This document shows, one piece after another, positions 10,106 to 18,669 of a stretch of 46,409 bases of DNA. This DNA comes from Sulfurimonas sp. (GTDB lineage: Bacteria; Campylobacterota; Campylobacteria; Campylobacterales; Sulfurimonadaceae). Both the position numbers and the translations under genes were made by a program. The DNA is taken from positions 1 through 46,409 of the forward strand of contig JAMORG010000029.1 in NCBI GenBank assembly GCA_027063745.1. Reading direction: 5' to 3'. The first letter of the stretch is position 1, and every line of letters begins with the position of its first letter. Under the pieces are notes generated by a model, which saw nothing but the letters and a program-made list of their open reading frames with translations, did not search any database and was not told where the DNA came from.

Positions 10106-10954
10106 ATGAGTAAAAAGAACAAAGAAAAAAAGATTAAACACACTAAAGGTGACAGAGTAGCTGTCTGGAAAAAGCGTGAGACCATCGAGTATGAGGTCGA
10201 ACTCAAACGCCTCCAGATAGAGCTGCTCAAGATGCAAAACTACATAAAAGAGACAGGTCAAAAGGTTTTGATGATTTTTGAGGGGCGTGATGCAGCAGGA
10301 AAAGGCGGTACCATCAAACGCATCACAGAGCATCTCAACCCCCGTGGTGCCCGTGTCGTTGCACTTGACAAGCCAAGTGACATCGAAAAGACACAGTGGT
10401 ATTTTCAGCGCTATGTTACCCATCTTCCAGCAGCAGGAGAGATAGTTCTTTTTGACAGAAGCTGGTACAACCGTGCCGGTGTTGAGCCTGTTATGGGCTT
10501 TTGCAGCCAAGAGGAGCACAAAGAATTTTTGCATGAAGTACCCGAGTTTGAGAAGATGCTTGTCAACTCTGATATCAAGATATTTAAGTTCTACTTCTCA
10601 GTAAGCAAAGAGGAACAAAAACGCCGCTTTGAAAAACGTAGAACAGATCCGCTCAAACAGTATAAACTCTCTCCTGTCGATGAAAAATCACAGGGACTGT
10701 GGGACAAATATACCATAGCAAAATACTCTATGCTTTTAGCATCGCATACAGACCATGCTCCATGGACCATTATCCGCTCAGATGACAAGAAGAAAGCACG
10801 TATCAACACCATAAAACATATCTTAAACCACTTCGACTATCCAGACAAAATAGATGCAAAAAAACTCAAAGCTGATGACAATATTCGCATTTCTGCTGAT
10901 GATGAGATACGCATTATGGAGACGGAAATGAGTCTTAAAAAGACAAAAAGCTAG
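10106..10954 (+). CDS. ppk2: Polyphosphate kinase 2
   Basis: 282 aa; FEGRDAAGKGGTIKRITEHLNPRGARVVALDKPSDIEKTQWYFQRYVTHLPAAGEIVLFDRSWYNRAGVEPVMGF. Confidence 0.95.
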   Translation: MSKKNKEKKIKHTKGDRVAVWKKRETIEYEVELKRLQIELLKMQNYIKETGQKVLMIFEGRDAAGKGGTIKRITEHLNPRGARVVALDKPSDIEKTQWYFQRYVTHLPAAGEIVLFDRSWYNRAGVEPVMGFCSQEEHKEFLHEVPEFEKMLVNSDIKIFKFYFSVSKEEQKRRFEKRRTDPLKQYKLSPVDEKSQGLWDKYTIAKYSMLLASHTDHAPWTIIRSDDKKKARINTIKHILNHFDYPDKIDAKKLKADDNIRISADDEIRIMETEMSLKKTKS

Positions 10955-10981
10955 CTCTTTGTTAAAGATATTTGGCTATAA

Positions 10982-11008
10982 TCCTCTTTTTAATTAAAGA
11001 GGTTTTTC
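10982..11008 (+). promoter_or_regulatory. TATAAT box followed by a dyad (CCTCTTT-TTAATT-AAAGAGG-TTTTT) abutting the plsC-like start codon
   Basis: TATAAT at 10977-10982; 7-bp inverted repeat arms 10983-10989 / 10996-11002; T-run; ATG at 11009. Confidence 0.5.
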
Positions 11009-11710
11009 ATGTTTAAAAATATAGGTAAATTTATATATATGATTGAGCTTGGGCTCAAATATAAAAAAATCTTCAAAGAGATTTACTTTCATCCTTTTTT
11101 AACGATGAAGTACCGCTATCAAAAGCTCTCACGTGCTCGTGGTGAGTACTCCAATAAAGTGCTTGATTTTTTAAATATTGAAGTAAAACTCATAGGCGAA
11201 CTGCCAAAAAAAGACAGAATTCTCTACGCTATGAATCACCGCTCCCTGCTTGACATCTTGGTTATGGAAAATATCTTTATGCGTGAGAGTAAAAACGGGA
11301 CATGGATAGCAAAACAGGAGCTCTTTGAAGACCCTATATATGGAGAGTTTTTCAAATACAGCGGATGTATCAGTGTTGATCTGGAGAACAAACGCGGTCT
11401 GCTTAACTTCTTCAAAACCATCAAAAAGGTTTTTTCAAAAGTAGATGATATGAACCTCTACATCTTCCCAGAGGGTGAACGCTTTAAAGGTGAAGGTATC
11501 CACAAGTTTCAAGGTGGTGCACAAAAGATTGCCAAAGCAAACAACTTAAATGTTGTACCGGTATACCTTAAAGGTAAAATGGAAGAGGTCTTTAAAAATG
11601 CTCCTTATAAAGAGAAGTATGTCGTTGAAGTCTATATGGGTGAAGTGATGGGATATGAAAATATCGAAGAGAACTACTTAGAGTTTTATAACAGCGTAAA
11701 GGATAAATAG
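11009..11710 (+). CDS. plsC: 1-acyl-sn-glycerol-3-phosphate acyltransferase family protein
   Basis: 233 aa; AMNHRSLLDILVME (HX4D) ... FPEGERFKGEGIHKFQGGAQKIAKANNLNVVPVYLKG. Confidence 0.85.
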   Translation: MFKNIGKFIYMIELGLKYKKIFKEIYFHPFLTMKYRYQKLSRARGEYSNKVLDFLNIEVKLIGELPKKDRILYAMNHRSLLDILVMENIFMRESKNGTWIAKQELFEDPIYGEFFKYSGCISVDLENKRGLLNFFKTIKKVFSKVDDMNLYIFPEGERFKGEGIHKFQGGAQKIAKANNLNVVPVYLKGKMEEVFKNAPYKEKYVVEVYMGEVMGYENIEENYLEFYNSVKDK

Positions 11711-12501
11711 TGCAAAAACTGACTTTAGGGGTAAATATTGACCATGTTGCAGTATTGCGTGAGGCAAGACGTGTCAATGACCCGGATATTCTTGAAGCGC
11801 TCTTTGTAGCCTGTGCCAATGGAGCTGACCAGATTACAATTCATTTGCGTGAGGACCGTCGTCACATTCAAGACAGTGATGTTACAAACATCATCAGACA
11901 CTCAAAACTTCCGGTAAATCTCGAGTGTTCCATAAACAAAGAGATATTGGAAATCGTTGCTTATGAACGCCCGCACCGCGCTACACTTGTTCCTGAAAAG
12001 CGCCAAGAGGTAACAACAGAGGGCGGGCTTGATGTTTTTGGCTATGAAGACGAGATTGGCTACGCAATAGAGCGTCTGCACGATGCACTCATTCCGGTCT
12101 CTCTTTTTGTAGATCCAAGCATAGAGGCTATGGAGAAGTCAAAGGAGCTTGGAGCTGAGATGGTAGAGCTGCATACCGGTCTTTATGCCAACCTCTTTGC
12201 AATGCTGCACTCAAACCTCCCCTACTCAAACCACTCTGTAAAAGAACTTGAATTTCCTCGCAACGAACTTGAAGTTCGCCTTGAAAAATCACTCTCAGAG
12301 ATCAAGATGGCAGCACTCCATGCAAAAAAAATTGGTCTTGAAGTAGCAGCCGGTCATGGACTTAACTACCATAATGTAAGCGATATTGTAGCCATCGATG
12401 CCATATCCGAGCTCAACATTGGTCAAAGCATCGTTGCTCGCTCTGTCTTTAGCGGACTTGCAGATGCTGTGGCAGAGATGAAGCGCCTTACAACACGATG
12501 A
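11710..12501 (+). CDS. pdxJ: Pyridoxine 5'-phosphate synthase
   Basis: 263 aa; LGVNIDHVAVLREARRVNDPDILEA...GADQITIHLREDRRHIQDSD; GTG start overlapping the upstream stop by 1 nt. Confidence 0.96.
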   Translation: MQKLTLGVNIDHVAVLREARRVNDPDILEALFVACANGADQITIHLREDRRHIQDSDVTNIIRHSKLPVNLECSINKEILEIVAYERPHRATLVPEKRQEVTTEGGLDVFGYEDEIGYAIERLHDALIPVSLFVDPSIEAMEKSKELGAEMVELHTGLYANLFAMLHSNLPYSNHSVKELEFPRNELEVRLEKSLSEIKMAALHAKKIGLEVAAGHGLNYHNVSDIVAIDAISELNIGQSIVARSVFSGLADAVAEMKRLTTR

Positions 12502-13421
12502 GTCCTCTTCCTACCATTGCCATCAGTGTCGGTGACCTCAACGGTGTCGGTATTGAGATAGCCCTAAACTCTCACGCAGCAGTCACAAAACTCTGCACTC
12601 CCATCTACTGCATAAACAAAACTATGCTCACGCAGGCTGCAAAAAAACTGGGTATGCAAGTTCCACAAGATATGCAACTAGCCTCTGTTGATGGTGAATT
12701 TAGCATCAAAGAAGGAAGTGTAACAAAAGAGAGTGGCAAGTACTCGTATGATTCTTTTATGAAAGCCATAGAATTATGTGAAAACAAAGAGGCTGTCGCT
12801 GTTGTAACCATGCCTATACATAAAGAGGCATGGATGAAAGCAGGACTAAAGTATAAAGGTCATACTGATCTGCTTCGCAAACACTTTAATAAAGAAGCCA
12901 TCATGATGCTAGGCTGCCCTTCTATGTTTGTAGCACTCTTTACAGAACATATGCCGCTAAAAGATGTAGCAGCTGCACTTACATACAAAGATCTCAAAAG
13001 ATTTCTACTCGATCTACACAATTCACTACCGAAAGAAAAAGTGGCAGTACTGGGACTTAACCCTCACGCAGGTGATAACGGTGTACTGGGAGATGAAGAA
13101 AAGATAATCACAGCAGCCATAGAAGATGTCAATAAAGAGGTAGGTTTTGAGCAGTTTATAGGTCCTGTTGTACCTGATGTCGCTTTTGCACCCTACTTTC
13201 GAAAGAACTATAACTACTATGTTGCGATGTACCATGACCAAGGACTAGCCCCTCTCAAAGCGCTCTACTTTGATAAGAGTGTCAATATTTCACTCAATCT
13301 GCCTATTATTCGTACATCAGTTGACCATGGAACAGCCTTTGATATTGCCTATAAGCATCAAGCGAACAACCTTAGTTACATCAATGCCATAAAGAGTGCT
13401 ATTGAATTTATAAATAACTAA
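12498..13421 (+). CDS. pdxA: 4-hydroxythreonine-4-phosphate dehydrogenase
   Basis: 307 aa; SVGDLNGVGIEIAL ... GHTDLLRKHF ... LGLNPHAGDNGVLGDEE ... YHDQGLAPLKALYFDKSVNISLNLPIIRTSVDHGTAFDIA; ATGA overlap with pdxJ. Confidence 0.96.
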   Translation: MSPLPTIAISVGDLNGVGIEIALNSHAAVTKLCTPIYCINKTMLTQAAKKLGMQVPQDMQLASVDGEFSIKEGSVTKESGKYSYDSFMKAIELCENKEAVAVVTMPIHKEAWMKAGLKYKGHTDLLRKHFNKEAIMMLGCPSMFVALFTEHMPLKDVAAALTYKDLKRFLLDLHNSLPKEKVAVLGLNPHAGDNGVLGDEEKIITAAIEDVNKEVGFEQFIGPVVPDVAFAPYFRKNYNYYVAMYHDQGLAPLKALYFDKSVNISLNLPIIRTSVDHGTAFDIAYKHQANNLSYINAIKSAIEFINN

Positions 13422-13513
13422 AAGATAATTATTTTCCTTTAAGAATTTTTTGCTATACTTTTGCCAACAAAAGGCTATAGTAGTCTTAATTATTTCATCT
13501 GAAGGAAAATAAA

Positions 13514-14527
13514 ATGAAAAAAATCATCACACTTGCACTTACAGCTGCATCATTAATGGCTGGCTCACTGGTACAAGAGGCAAAGAATGCAGGAATGGCT
13601 GCTATTCCAGAATCTCAAACTGAGCTTTTAAAGCTTATTGACAATCCTAAAAACCCTATTACAAAAGCAAAAGTAGAACTTGGTAAAAAACTCTATTTCG
13701 ATCCACGTCTTTCAAAGAGTGGTCTTATCTCTTGTAATACGTGCCACAACCTCTCTAAAGGTGGAGACGACGGTATGGAAGCGGCAATCGGTCACAAATG
13801 GAGAGCAAACCCACATCATCTAAGCTCTCCTACAGTTTATAATGCTGTATTTAATGACAAACAGTTCTGGGATGGTAGAAGTCCAGACTTAGAAGACCAA
13901 GCACAAGGTCCTATCCAGGCAGCTCCAGAAATGGCAGCAACACCTGAGCATGTTGTAGCTGTTGTTACTTCTATGCCTGAGTATATAAAAGAGTTCAAAA
14001 AAGCATATGGAAAAGATGTAAAGATCGACTTCAAAAAAGTAGCTGATACTATTGGTATTTTTGAGCGTACACTTGTTACTCCATCTGCCTATGACAAGTT
14101 TATGAACGGATGCCCAAGTGCCATGACAAAAGAGCAAAAAGAGGGTCTTAAAACTTTCATTCAAGTTGGATGTGCTTCATGTCACAATGGTGTAGGTATC
14201 GGTGGTGGTATGGCTCCGATGAACGTTGCGGCTGAGTACAAATATATGAACGTTGGTGATTTCAAAGGTGATAAAAATGGTATGGTTAAAGTACCAACAC
14301 TTAGAAATGTAACAGAGACTGCACCATATTTTCACAACGGTATGGTAAAAACACTTCGTGGTGCGATCAAAGAGATGGCTCGTGTACAACTTGGTACAAA
14401 ACTTACTGAGAAACAAGTTAGCTCAATCGAAGCATTCTTGGGTGCACTTGATGGTAAAAAACCATACATGAAAGTTCCAATGCTTCCTGCATCAAATGCA
14501 AAAACTCCAAGACCGGACGTAAAGTAA
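13514..14527 (+). CDS. Di-haem cytochrome-c peroxidase (CcpA/MauG family)
   Basis: 337 aa; signal peptide, two CxxCH (CNTCH, CASCH), LGKKLYFDPRLSKSGLISCNTCHNL, KVPTLRNVTETAPYFHNG. Confidence 0.95.
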   Translation: MKKIITLALTAASLMAGSLVQEAKNAGMAAIPESQTELLKLIDNPKNPITKAKVELGKKLYFDPRLSKSGLISCNTCHNLSKGGDDGMEAAIGHKWRANPHHLSSPTVYNAVFNDKQFWDGRSPDLEDQAQGPIQAAPEMAATPEHVVAVVTSMPEYIKEFKKAYGKDVKIDFKKVADTIGIFERTLVTPSAYDKFMNGCPSAMTKEQKEGLKTFIQVGCASCHNGVGIGGGMAPMNVAAEYKYMNVGDFKGDKNGMVKVPTLRNVTETAPYFHNGMVKTLRGAIKEMARVQLGTKLTEKQVSSIEAFLGALDGKKPYMKVPMLPASNAKTPRPDVK

Positions 14528-14545
14528 GTTTTACGCCCTCTCTAT

Positions 14546-14573
14546 AACTCCCCTATACTAAGGGGAGTTTTTC
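14546..14573 (+). terminator. Rho-independent terminator downstream of cytochrome-c peroxidase
   Basis: AACTCCCC-TATACTAA-GGGGAGTT followed by TTTC; perfect 8-bp stem. Confidence 0.8.
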
Positions 14574-14608
14574 TCTCTCAGCAAACTTCAAACTTCTCTG
14601 CTCTATAA

Positions 14609-16078
14609 TTGAGAATGATACGAACAATATTATTTTTTATAGGGATGGTGATTATGATGCAAACAACAGTAGATGCAGCACGTCCATGTGCAGTCTGTGG
14701 TACTTTCTACCCAGCAGACAAAGAAGAACTCCAAACAATGATTCAAACTTATCTTACAGAAGCAAAGAGTGTAGAGCCAAAAGAGCAAAAAGCACTGATT
14801 GTGCCTCACGCAGGTTATGTTTACTCTGCACCTGTTGCAGCAGTAGCCTATAAAACACTCCATAAAAAGTATAAAAATATCTTTTTGCTCGGCTCATCAC
14901 ACCATGTTAATTTTGATGGCGTATCGCTCTATAACCAAGGGGACTATGTTACACCTCTTGGCAAGGTTCATGTAAACCAGAGCATAGTGCAAAAACTCAT
15001 TGATGAAAACGAGTTTATCACATACAAACCTGAAGCGCACACAAAAGAACATACCCTCGAGGTACAACTTCCTTTTTTACAAAGTATCTATAAAGAAGAT
15101 GAACTCAGCATCGTGCCTATTCTTATGGCGACATCAAACATTGAGACCATCAGTAAGATGGCAACGGTATTAGCACCCTACTTTGAAGATGATGCAAACC
15201 TCTTTATCATCTCAACTGACCTCTCCCACTATCCGGCTTATGAAGATGCAAAGCGTGTAGATATTGAGACACTCAAAGCCATAGAGTCTAACTCTGTAGA
15301 GCGCTTCATCGAAACTATCATCAAACATGAACAAGAGGGCATTGCAAACCTTGGAACTTCTGCTTGTGGTTGGGCACCGCTCATTACACTGCTTACGCTC
15401 ACGCAGAACAAAGATTACACTTATGAACTTCTTGAGTACAAAAACTCTGGCGATACGCCTTATGGCGACAGAGAGAGAGTTGTAGGCTATGGAGCTATGC
15501 GCGTCTATAAAAGTGATACAAACAGCGATGAGAAAGAGTTTACACTCAATGATGAGGAAAAAGCTATCTTAAAAGAGATAGCAAAGCTAGCCCTTTATGA
15601 AGCAGTTGAGAAAAATCAACGTATAAGCATCGATGCAAGTAAGATTCCACAAAAGCTCAAACGCCATCTTGGTGCGTTTGTAACACTTCATAAGCATGGA
15701 AAACTACGCGGTTGCATCGGTCGTTTTGAACCAGATCAGCCGCTTTATGAAGTCATAATCGACATGGCTATCTCTGCTTCTCGCTATGATAACCGCTTCA
15801 ATCCCGTAACACCGGATGAGCTAAAAGATATTGACATAGAGATATCGGTCCTCACACCAAGAAAAAAAATCAACTCTATTGATGATGTCATCGTTGGAAA
15901 ACATGGTATCTATGTAGAATATAATGGTAAAAGTGGAACATATCTACCACAGGTCGCTACTGATATGGGATGGAGTGCTGAGGAGTTTGTAAGAAGTTGC
16001 TGTGTGGAAAAAGCAGGCATACCGCCTGAGCATTGCAAAGATGCAACACTCTATGTATATGAAGCGATAGTTTTTTAA
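14609..16078 (+). CDS. AmmeMemoRadiSam protein B (Memo) - protein A (AMMECR1) fusion with N-terminal hydrophobic leader
   Basis: 489 aa; RPCAVCGTFYPADKEEL...VPHAGYVYSAPVAAVAY...LLGSSHHVNFDG...STDLSHYPAYEDA...TSACGWAPL (Memo) then LRGCIGRFEPDQPLYEVIIDMAISASRYDNRFNPVT (AMMECR1). TTG at 14609 or ATG at 14615 start. Confidence 0.93.
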   Translation: MRMIRTILFFIGMVIMMQTTVDAARPCAVCGTFYPADKEELQTMIQTYLTEAKSVEPKEQKALIVPHAGYVYSAPVAAVAYKTLHKKYKNIFLLGSSHHVNFDGVSLYNQGDYVTPLGKVHVNQSIVQKLIDENEFITYKPEAHTKEHTLEVQLPFLQSIYKEDELSIVPILMATSNIETISKMATVLAPYFEDDANLFIISTDLSHYPAYEDAKRVDIETLKAIESNSVERFIETIIKHEQEGIANLGTSACGWAPLITLLTLTQNKDYTYELLEYKNSGDTPYGDRERVVGYGAMRVYKSDTNSDEKEFTLNDEEKAILKEIAKLALYEAVEKNQRISIDASKIPQKLKRHLGAFVTLHKHGKLRGCIGRFEPDQPLYEVIIDMAISASRYDNRFNPVTPDELKDIDIEISVLTPRKKINSIDDVIVGKHGIYVEYNGKSGTYLPQVATDMGWSAEEFVRSCCVEKAGIPPEHCKDATLYVYEAIVF

Positions 16079-16081
16079 GAC

Positions 16082-16345
16082 TTAGTCCAGTTTATCTGGA
16101 GTAAGTCCTGCTTTTTCTAAGAAGTGACGAAGTTCAATTACAATCTCTTTTGGAAGAACAGGCTCTTTATGTGGTAAAGGCATGATATATTCATGACCAT
16201 TTAAAAAGATCTTTGCATGATGTTTTTTAGTCATGTCAACCTCTGCACCATAGTGCTCTAATGCATGAATCAACTTTTTATAGTCGATATTTGCTGATGT
16301 CGGGTGTTCAAAAACTTTCTGTATTTTTGCTTTGTGTTTACTCAT
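16082..16345 (-). CDS. HicA-like small protein (no adjacent HicB)
   Basis: 87 aa; IDYKKLIHALEHYGAEVDMTKKHHAKIFLNGHEYIMPLPHKEPVLPKEIVIELRHFLEKAGL resembles the HicA/YcfA dsRBD-like pattern. Confidence 0.6.
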   Translation of the reverse strand: MSKHKAKIQKVFEHPTSANIDYKKLIHALEHYGAEVDMTKKHHAKIFLNGHEYIMPLPHKEPVLPKEIVIELRHFLEKAGLTPDKLD

Positions 16346-16416
16346 TTGTAAGTTCCTTTTTTAATTTTTGTAATAGTAGCATCTTTTCTCTTGAGAATGA
16401 GCTACTTTTGTTGCAT

Positions 16417-17103
16417 TTATTTGCGTTTTTTAAAGATAAACAGCGTTTTATCTTCTGTATCATAAAGAGAAAAATTTTGCTTATCTATAAGTTCCAGACC
16501 TTTGAGCTTTTTAAAGAGCTCAATTTTATGAAAATACTGTACTATGGTGTCTTGGTATTTTACATAACGACCATCAGCTTCTTTTTCAAAGAGTGTAAAT
16601 GTTGTGTGGAGTTCATTCTCTTTAAAAACAGCATCGACATTTAAAAACTCATCACCACTCTCATTGCTCATTGTACCCTCAGCGACATCTTTAAAACCAT
16701 AAAGAGTGTTAATATCGGCAATGAAGATACCATCATCATTGAGTTTTTCAGCCATTGCCTCTAAAAACTCAAAAAGCTCTTCTTTGTCCATAAAGTTAAG
16801 CACATCAAAGATGCTCACTATGGCATCATATTTGCCATCTACATCTTTTGCTTCAATACACTCTGCATCAAGTCCCTGAGCCTTACACTCTTCTACCATT
16901 ACAGAGCTAAGATCAACACCTTTACACTTTACACCGTCACTGATCATTCGACGCATAAAGCCACCACGCCCACAACCGACATCAAGCAGTGTCTTTACAT
17001 TGTACTCATCGAGTTCTGAACGATAAAGGTCATAGAGTGCTTCTGTTGCCTCTTCAATGCCTAGAAGATGCTCTGCTTTTGCATAGAGATCCAAGTTAGT
17101 CAT
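16417..17103 (-). CDS. Class I SAM-dependent methyltransferase
   Basis: 228 aa; VKTLLDVGCGRGGFMRRMISDGVKCKGVDLS...YDAIVSIFDVLNFM. Confidence 0.9.
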   Translation of the reverse strand: MTNLDLYAKAEHLLGIEEATEALYDLYRSELDEYNVKTLLDVGCGRGGFMRRMISDGVKCKGVDLSSVMVEECKAQGLDAECIEAKDVDGKYDAIVSIFDVLNFMDKEELFEFLEAMAEKLNDDGIFIADINTLYGFKDVAEGTMSNESGDEFLNVDAVFKENELHTTFTLFEKEADGRYVKYQDTIVQYFHKIELFKKLKGLELIDKQNFSLYDTEDKTLFIFKKRK

Positions 17104-17729
17104 TAGTTCTTTTGCTCTGCGTTGATTACATCACGGATTTTTTCATAGATATCAAGTACCTCATCTTTTTTCGAAATATAAGAGTTTTTATTGGCTATAA
17201 GATATGTAGAACTTGTCATAATATCCTCTACAACTTCAAGCCCGTTTTGCTTCATTGTCGTACCCGTTTCAACAATATCAACTATCATATCTGCAAGGCC
17301 GATAAGCGGAGCAAGCTCGATAGAGCCATAAAGCTTGATAATCTCAACACTCACTGCTCGCTCTTCAAAGTAGCGCTTAGTAATGTTTACCATCTTTGAT
17401 GCAACTTTGAGTTCTGGTTTTGTCAGATCGAGCTTCTCACCCTTTTTCATCCCAATAGCCACTTTACAGACACCACGACGAAGATCAAGCAGACGCATGA
17501 CATCGAGTCCCTGCTCTTCTAGTGTATCAAGACCTACTACACCGATATCTGCTGCTTGATGATAAACATAGGTTGCGACATCTTGGTTTCTTACAAGTAA
17601 AAAACGAAACTTTGGTGTCTCTAGAATGAGTTTTCTGTCATCAAACTTGAAATCTTCACCAAAAATAGTCTCAAAAATCTCAAGTGTCTCTTTTGCTATA
17701 CGCCCTTTTGGAAGTGCTACTGTTAGCAT
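17103..17729 (-). CDS. hisG: ATP phosphoribosyltransferase (short form HisG)
   Basis: 208 aa; LTVALPKGRIAKETLEIFE...GVVGLDTLEEQGLDVMRLLDLRRGVCKVAIG...IVDIVETGTTMKQNGLE. Confidence 0.95.
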   Translation of the reverse strand: MLTVALPKGRIAKETLEIFETIFGEDFKFDDRKLILETPKFRFLLVRNQDVATYVYHQAADIGVVGLDTLEEQGLDVMRLLDLRRGVCKVAIGMKKGEKLDLTKPELKVASKMVNITKRYFEERAVSVEIIKLYGSIELAPLIGLADMIVDIVETGTTMKQNGLEVVEDIMTSSTYLIANKNSYISKKDEVLDIYEKIRDVINAEQKN

Positions 17730-18340
17730 ATATTTGCCTTTTTCATAATCTTTTTCATTGCATTAAACAAAAGTCGCTCTTCTACTTTCGCATCTCTAAA
17801 GAGCTTTTTAAACTTTTGTGCATCCCCACCGGTAAGAGTGATATCAAGTCCATATGACATCACTTCATGATAGAGTGTCCCAAGATACCCATAACTGATG
17901 GCATCTTTGGAATTTTTCGGCATTATATCCAACTCAAGGTCAAAGTTAAATGAATATGCCAGTGCCGGTGAGATATTTTCATAACTTTTTTGCATAGCTG
18001 TAATACCAGGAACAATAAAACCACCCTCAAACTTGCCATTACGAACGACATCAACCGTTACTGCACTTCCAGCATCAATGACAATACCATTGCCAATAGC
18101 CTCAAGCGCAACAATTCGGTCAATTCCCATCGTTTCATAATAAGATGCTCTGTCAATATAATCTTCAAGATCTATCCAGTTTTCTAAAAAAGCCAACTGT
18201 TCATTGACTTTTTTGTTTACAGAGATATAGTAAACCTTCTCCTCAATCACTGCTGGATTAAAGGAGTTGACACTCTTTTTAAAGCTCTCATCACCCTCTA
18301 AAAAGTGGTATGAAGTATTGCCTATGTCACATAAGAGCAT
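17723..18340 (-). CDS. coaX: Type III pantothenate kinase
   Basis: 205 aa; MLLCDIGNTSYHF...MGIDRIVALEAIGNGIVIDAGSAVTVDVV...GGFIVPGITAM...LTGGDA. Confidence 0.92.
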   Translation of the reverse strand: MLLCDIGNTSYHFLEGDESFKKSVNSFNPAVIEEKVYYISVNKKVNEQLAFLENWIDLEDYIDRASYYETMGIDRIVALEAIGNGIVIDAGSAVTVDVVRNGKFEGGFIVPGITAMQKSYENISPALAYSFNFDLELDIMPKNSKDAISYGYLGTLYHEVMSYGLDITLTGGDAQKFKKLFRDAKVEERLLFNAMKKIMKKANIC

Positions 18341-18660
18341 TACTGAATCTTCCAGCCAGCTTCAATAAAAGCTTTTTTGGCTTTAGAACATAAAGGAGCA
18401 TCAATAAAAAGGATTTTATATTTAAAGTTATGATCACAATAAAGAGTAAGTTTCATATAGATCTCTTCAAACTTGTGAACATCTTTCATTAAGATTCTAC
18501 TCTTTTGACTCACGGCAAAAATAGCCCAAAAATAGCCATTGAGATCTGTTGCCTTGTAGATTTTTATCTTATTTCTTATGCCAAGTTCTTTAGGCAAAAC
18601 CTCTTGCATCTTTTTAAAGATCTTACCTTTTTGTCGAAACGACTCTACTACCATTTGCAT
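18340..18660 (-). CDS. Conserved-looking hypothetical protein, translationally coupled to coaX
   Basis: 106 aa ORF; TAATG-type overlap with coaX; no family recognised. Confidence 0.65.
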   Translation of the reverse strand: MQMVVESFRQKGKIFKKMQEVLPKELGIRNKIKIYKATDLNGYFWAIFAVSQKSRILMKDVHKFEEIYMKLTLYCDHNFKYKILFIDAPLCSKAKKAFIEAGWKIQ

Positions 18661-18669
18661 ATCTATTTT

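Noticed and set aside
10085-10534. 149-aa minus-strand ORF antisense to ppk2
   Set aside because: Fully antisense to a confident PPK2 gene; Cys/Phe-rich composition typical of spurious complementary frames.
13889-14416. Minus-strand ORFs (91 and 79 aa) antisense to cytochrome-c peroxidase
   Set aside because: Antisense to a strongly supported CDS; composition looks like shadow ORFs.
16082-16410. Complete HicAB toxin-antitoxin module
   Set aside because: No HicB-like ORF on either side; only the HicA-like protein is supportable.
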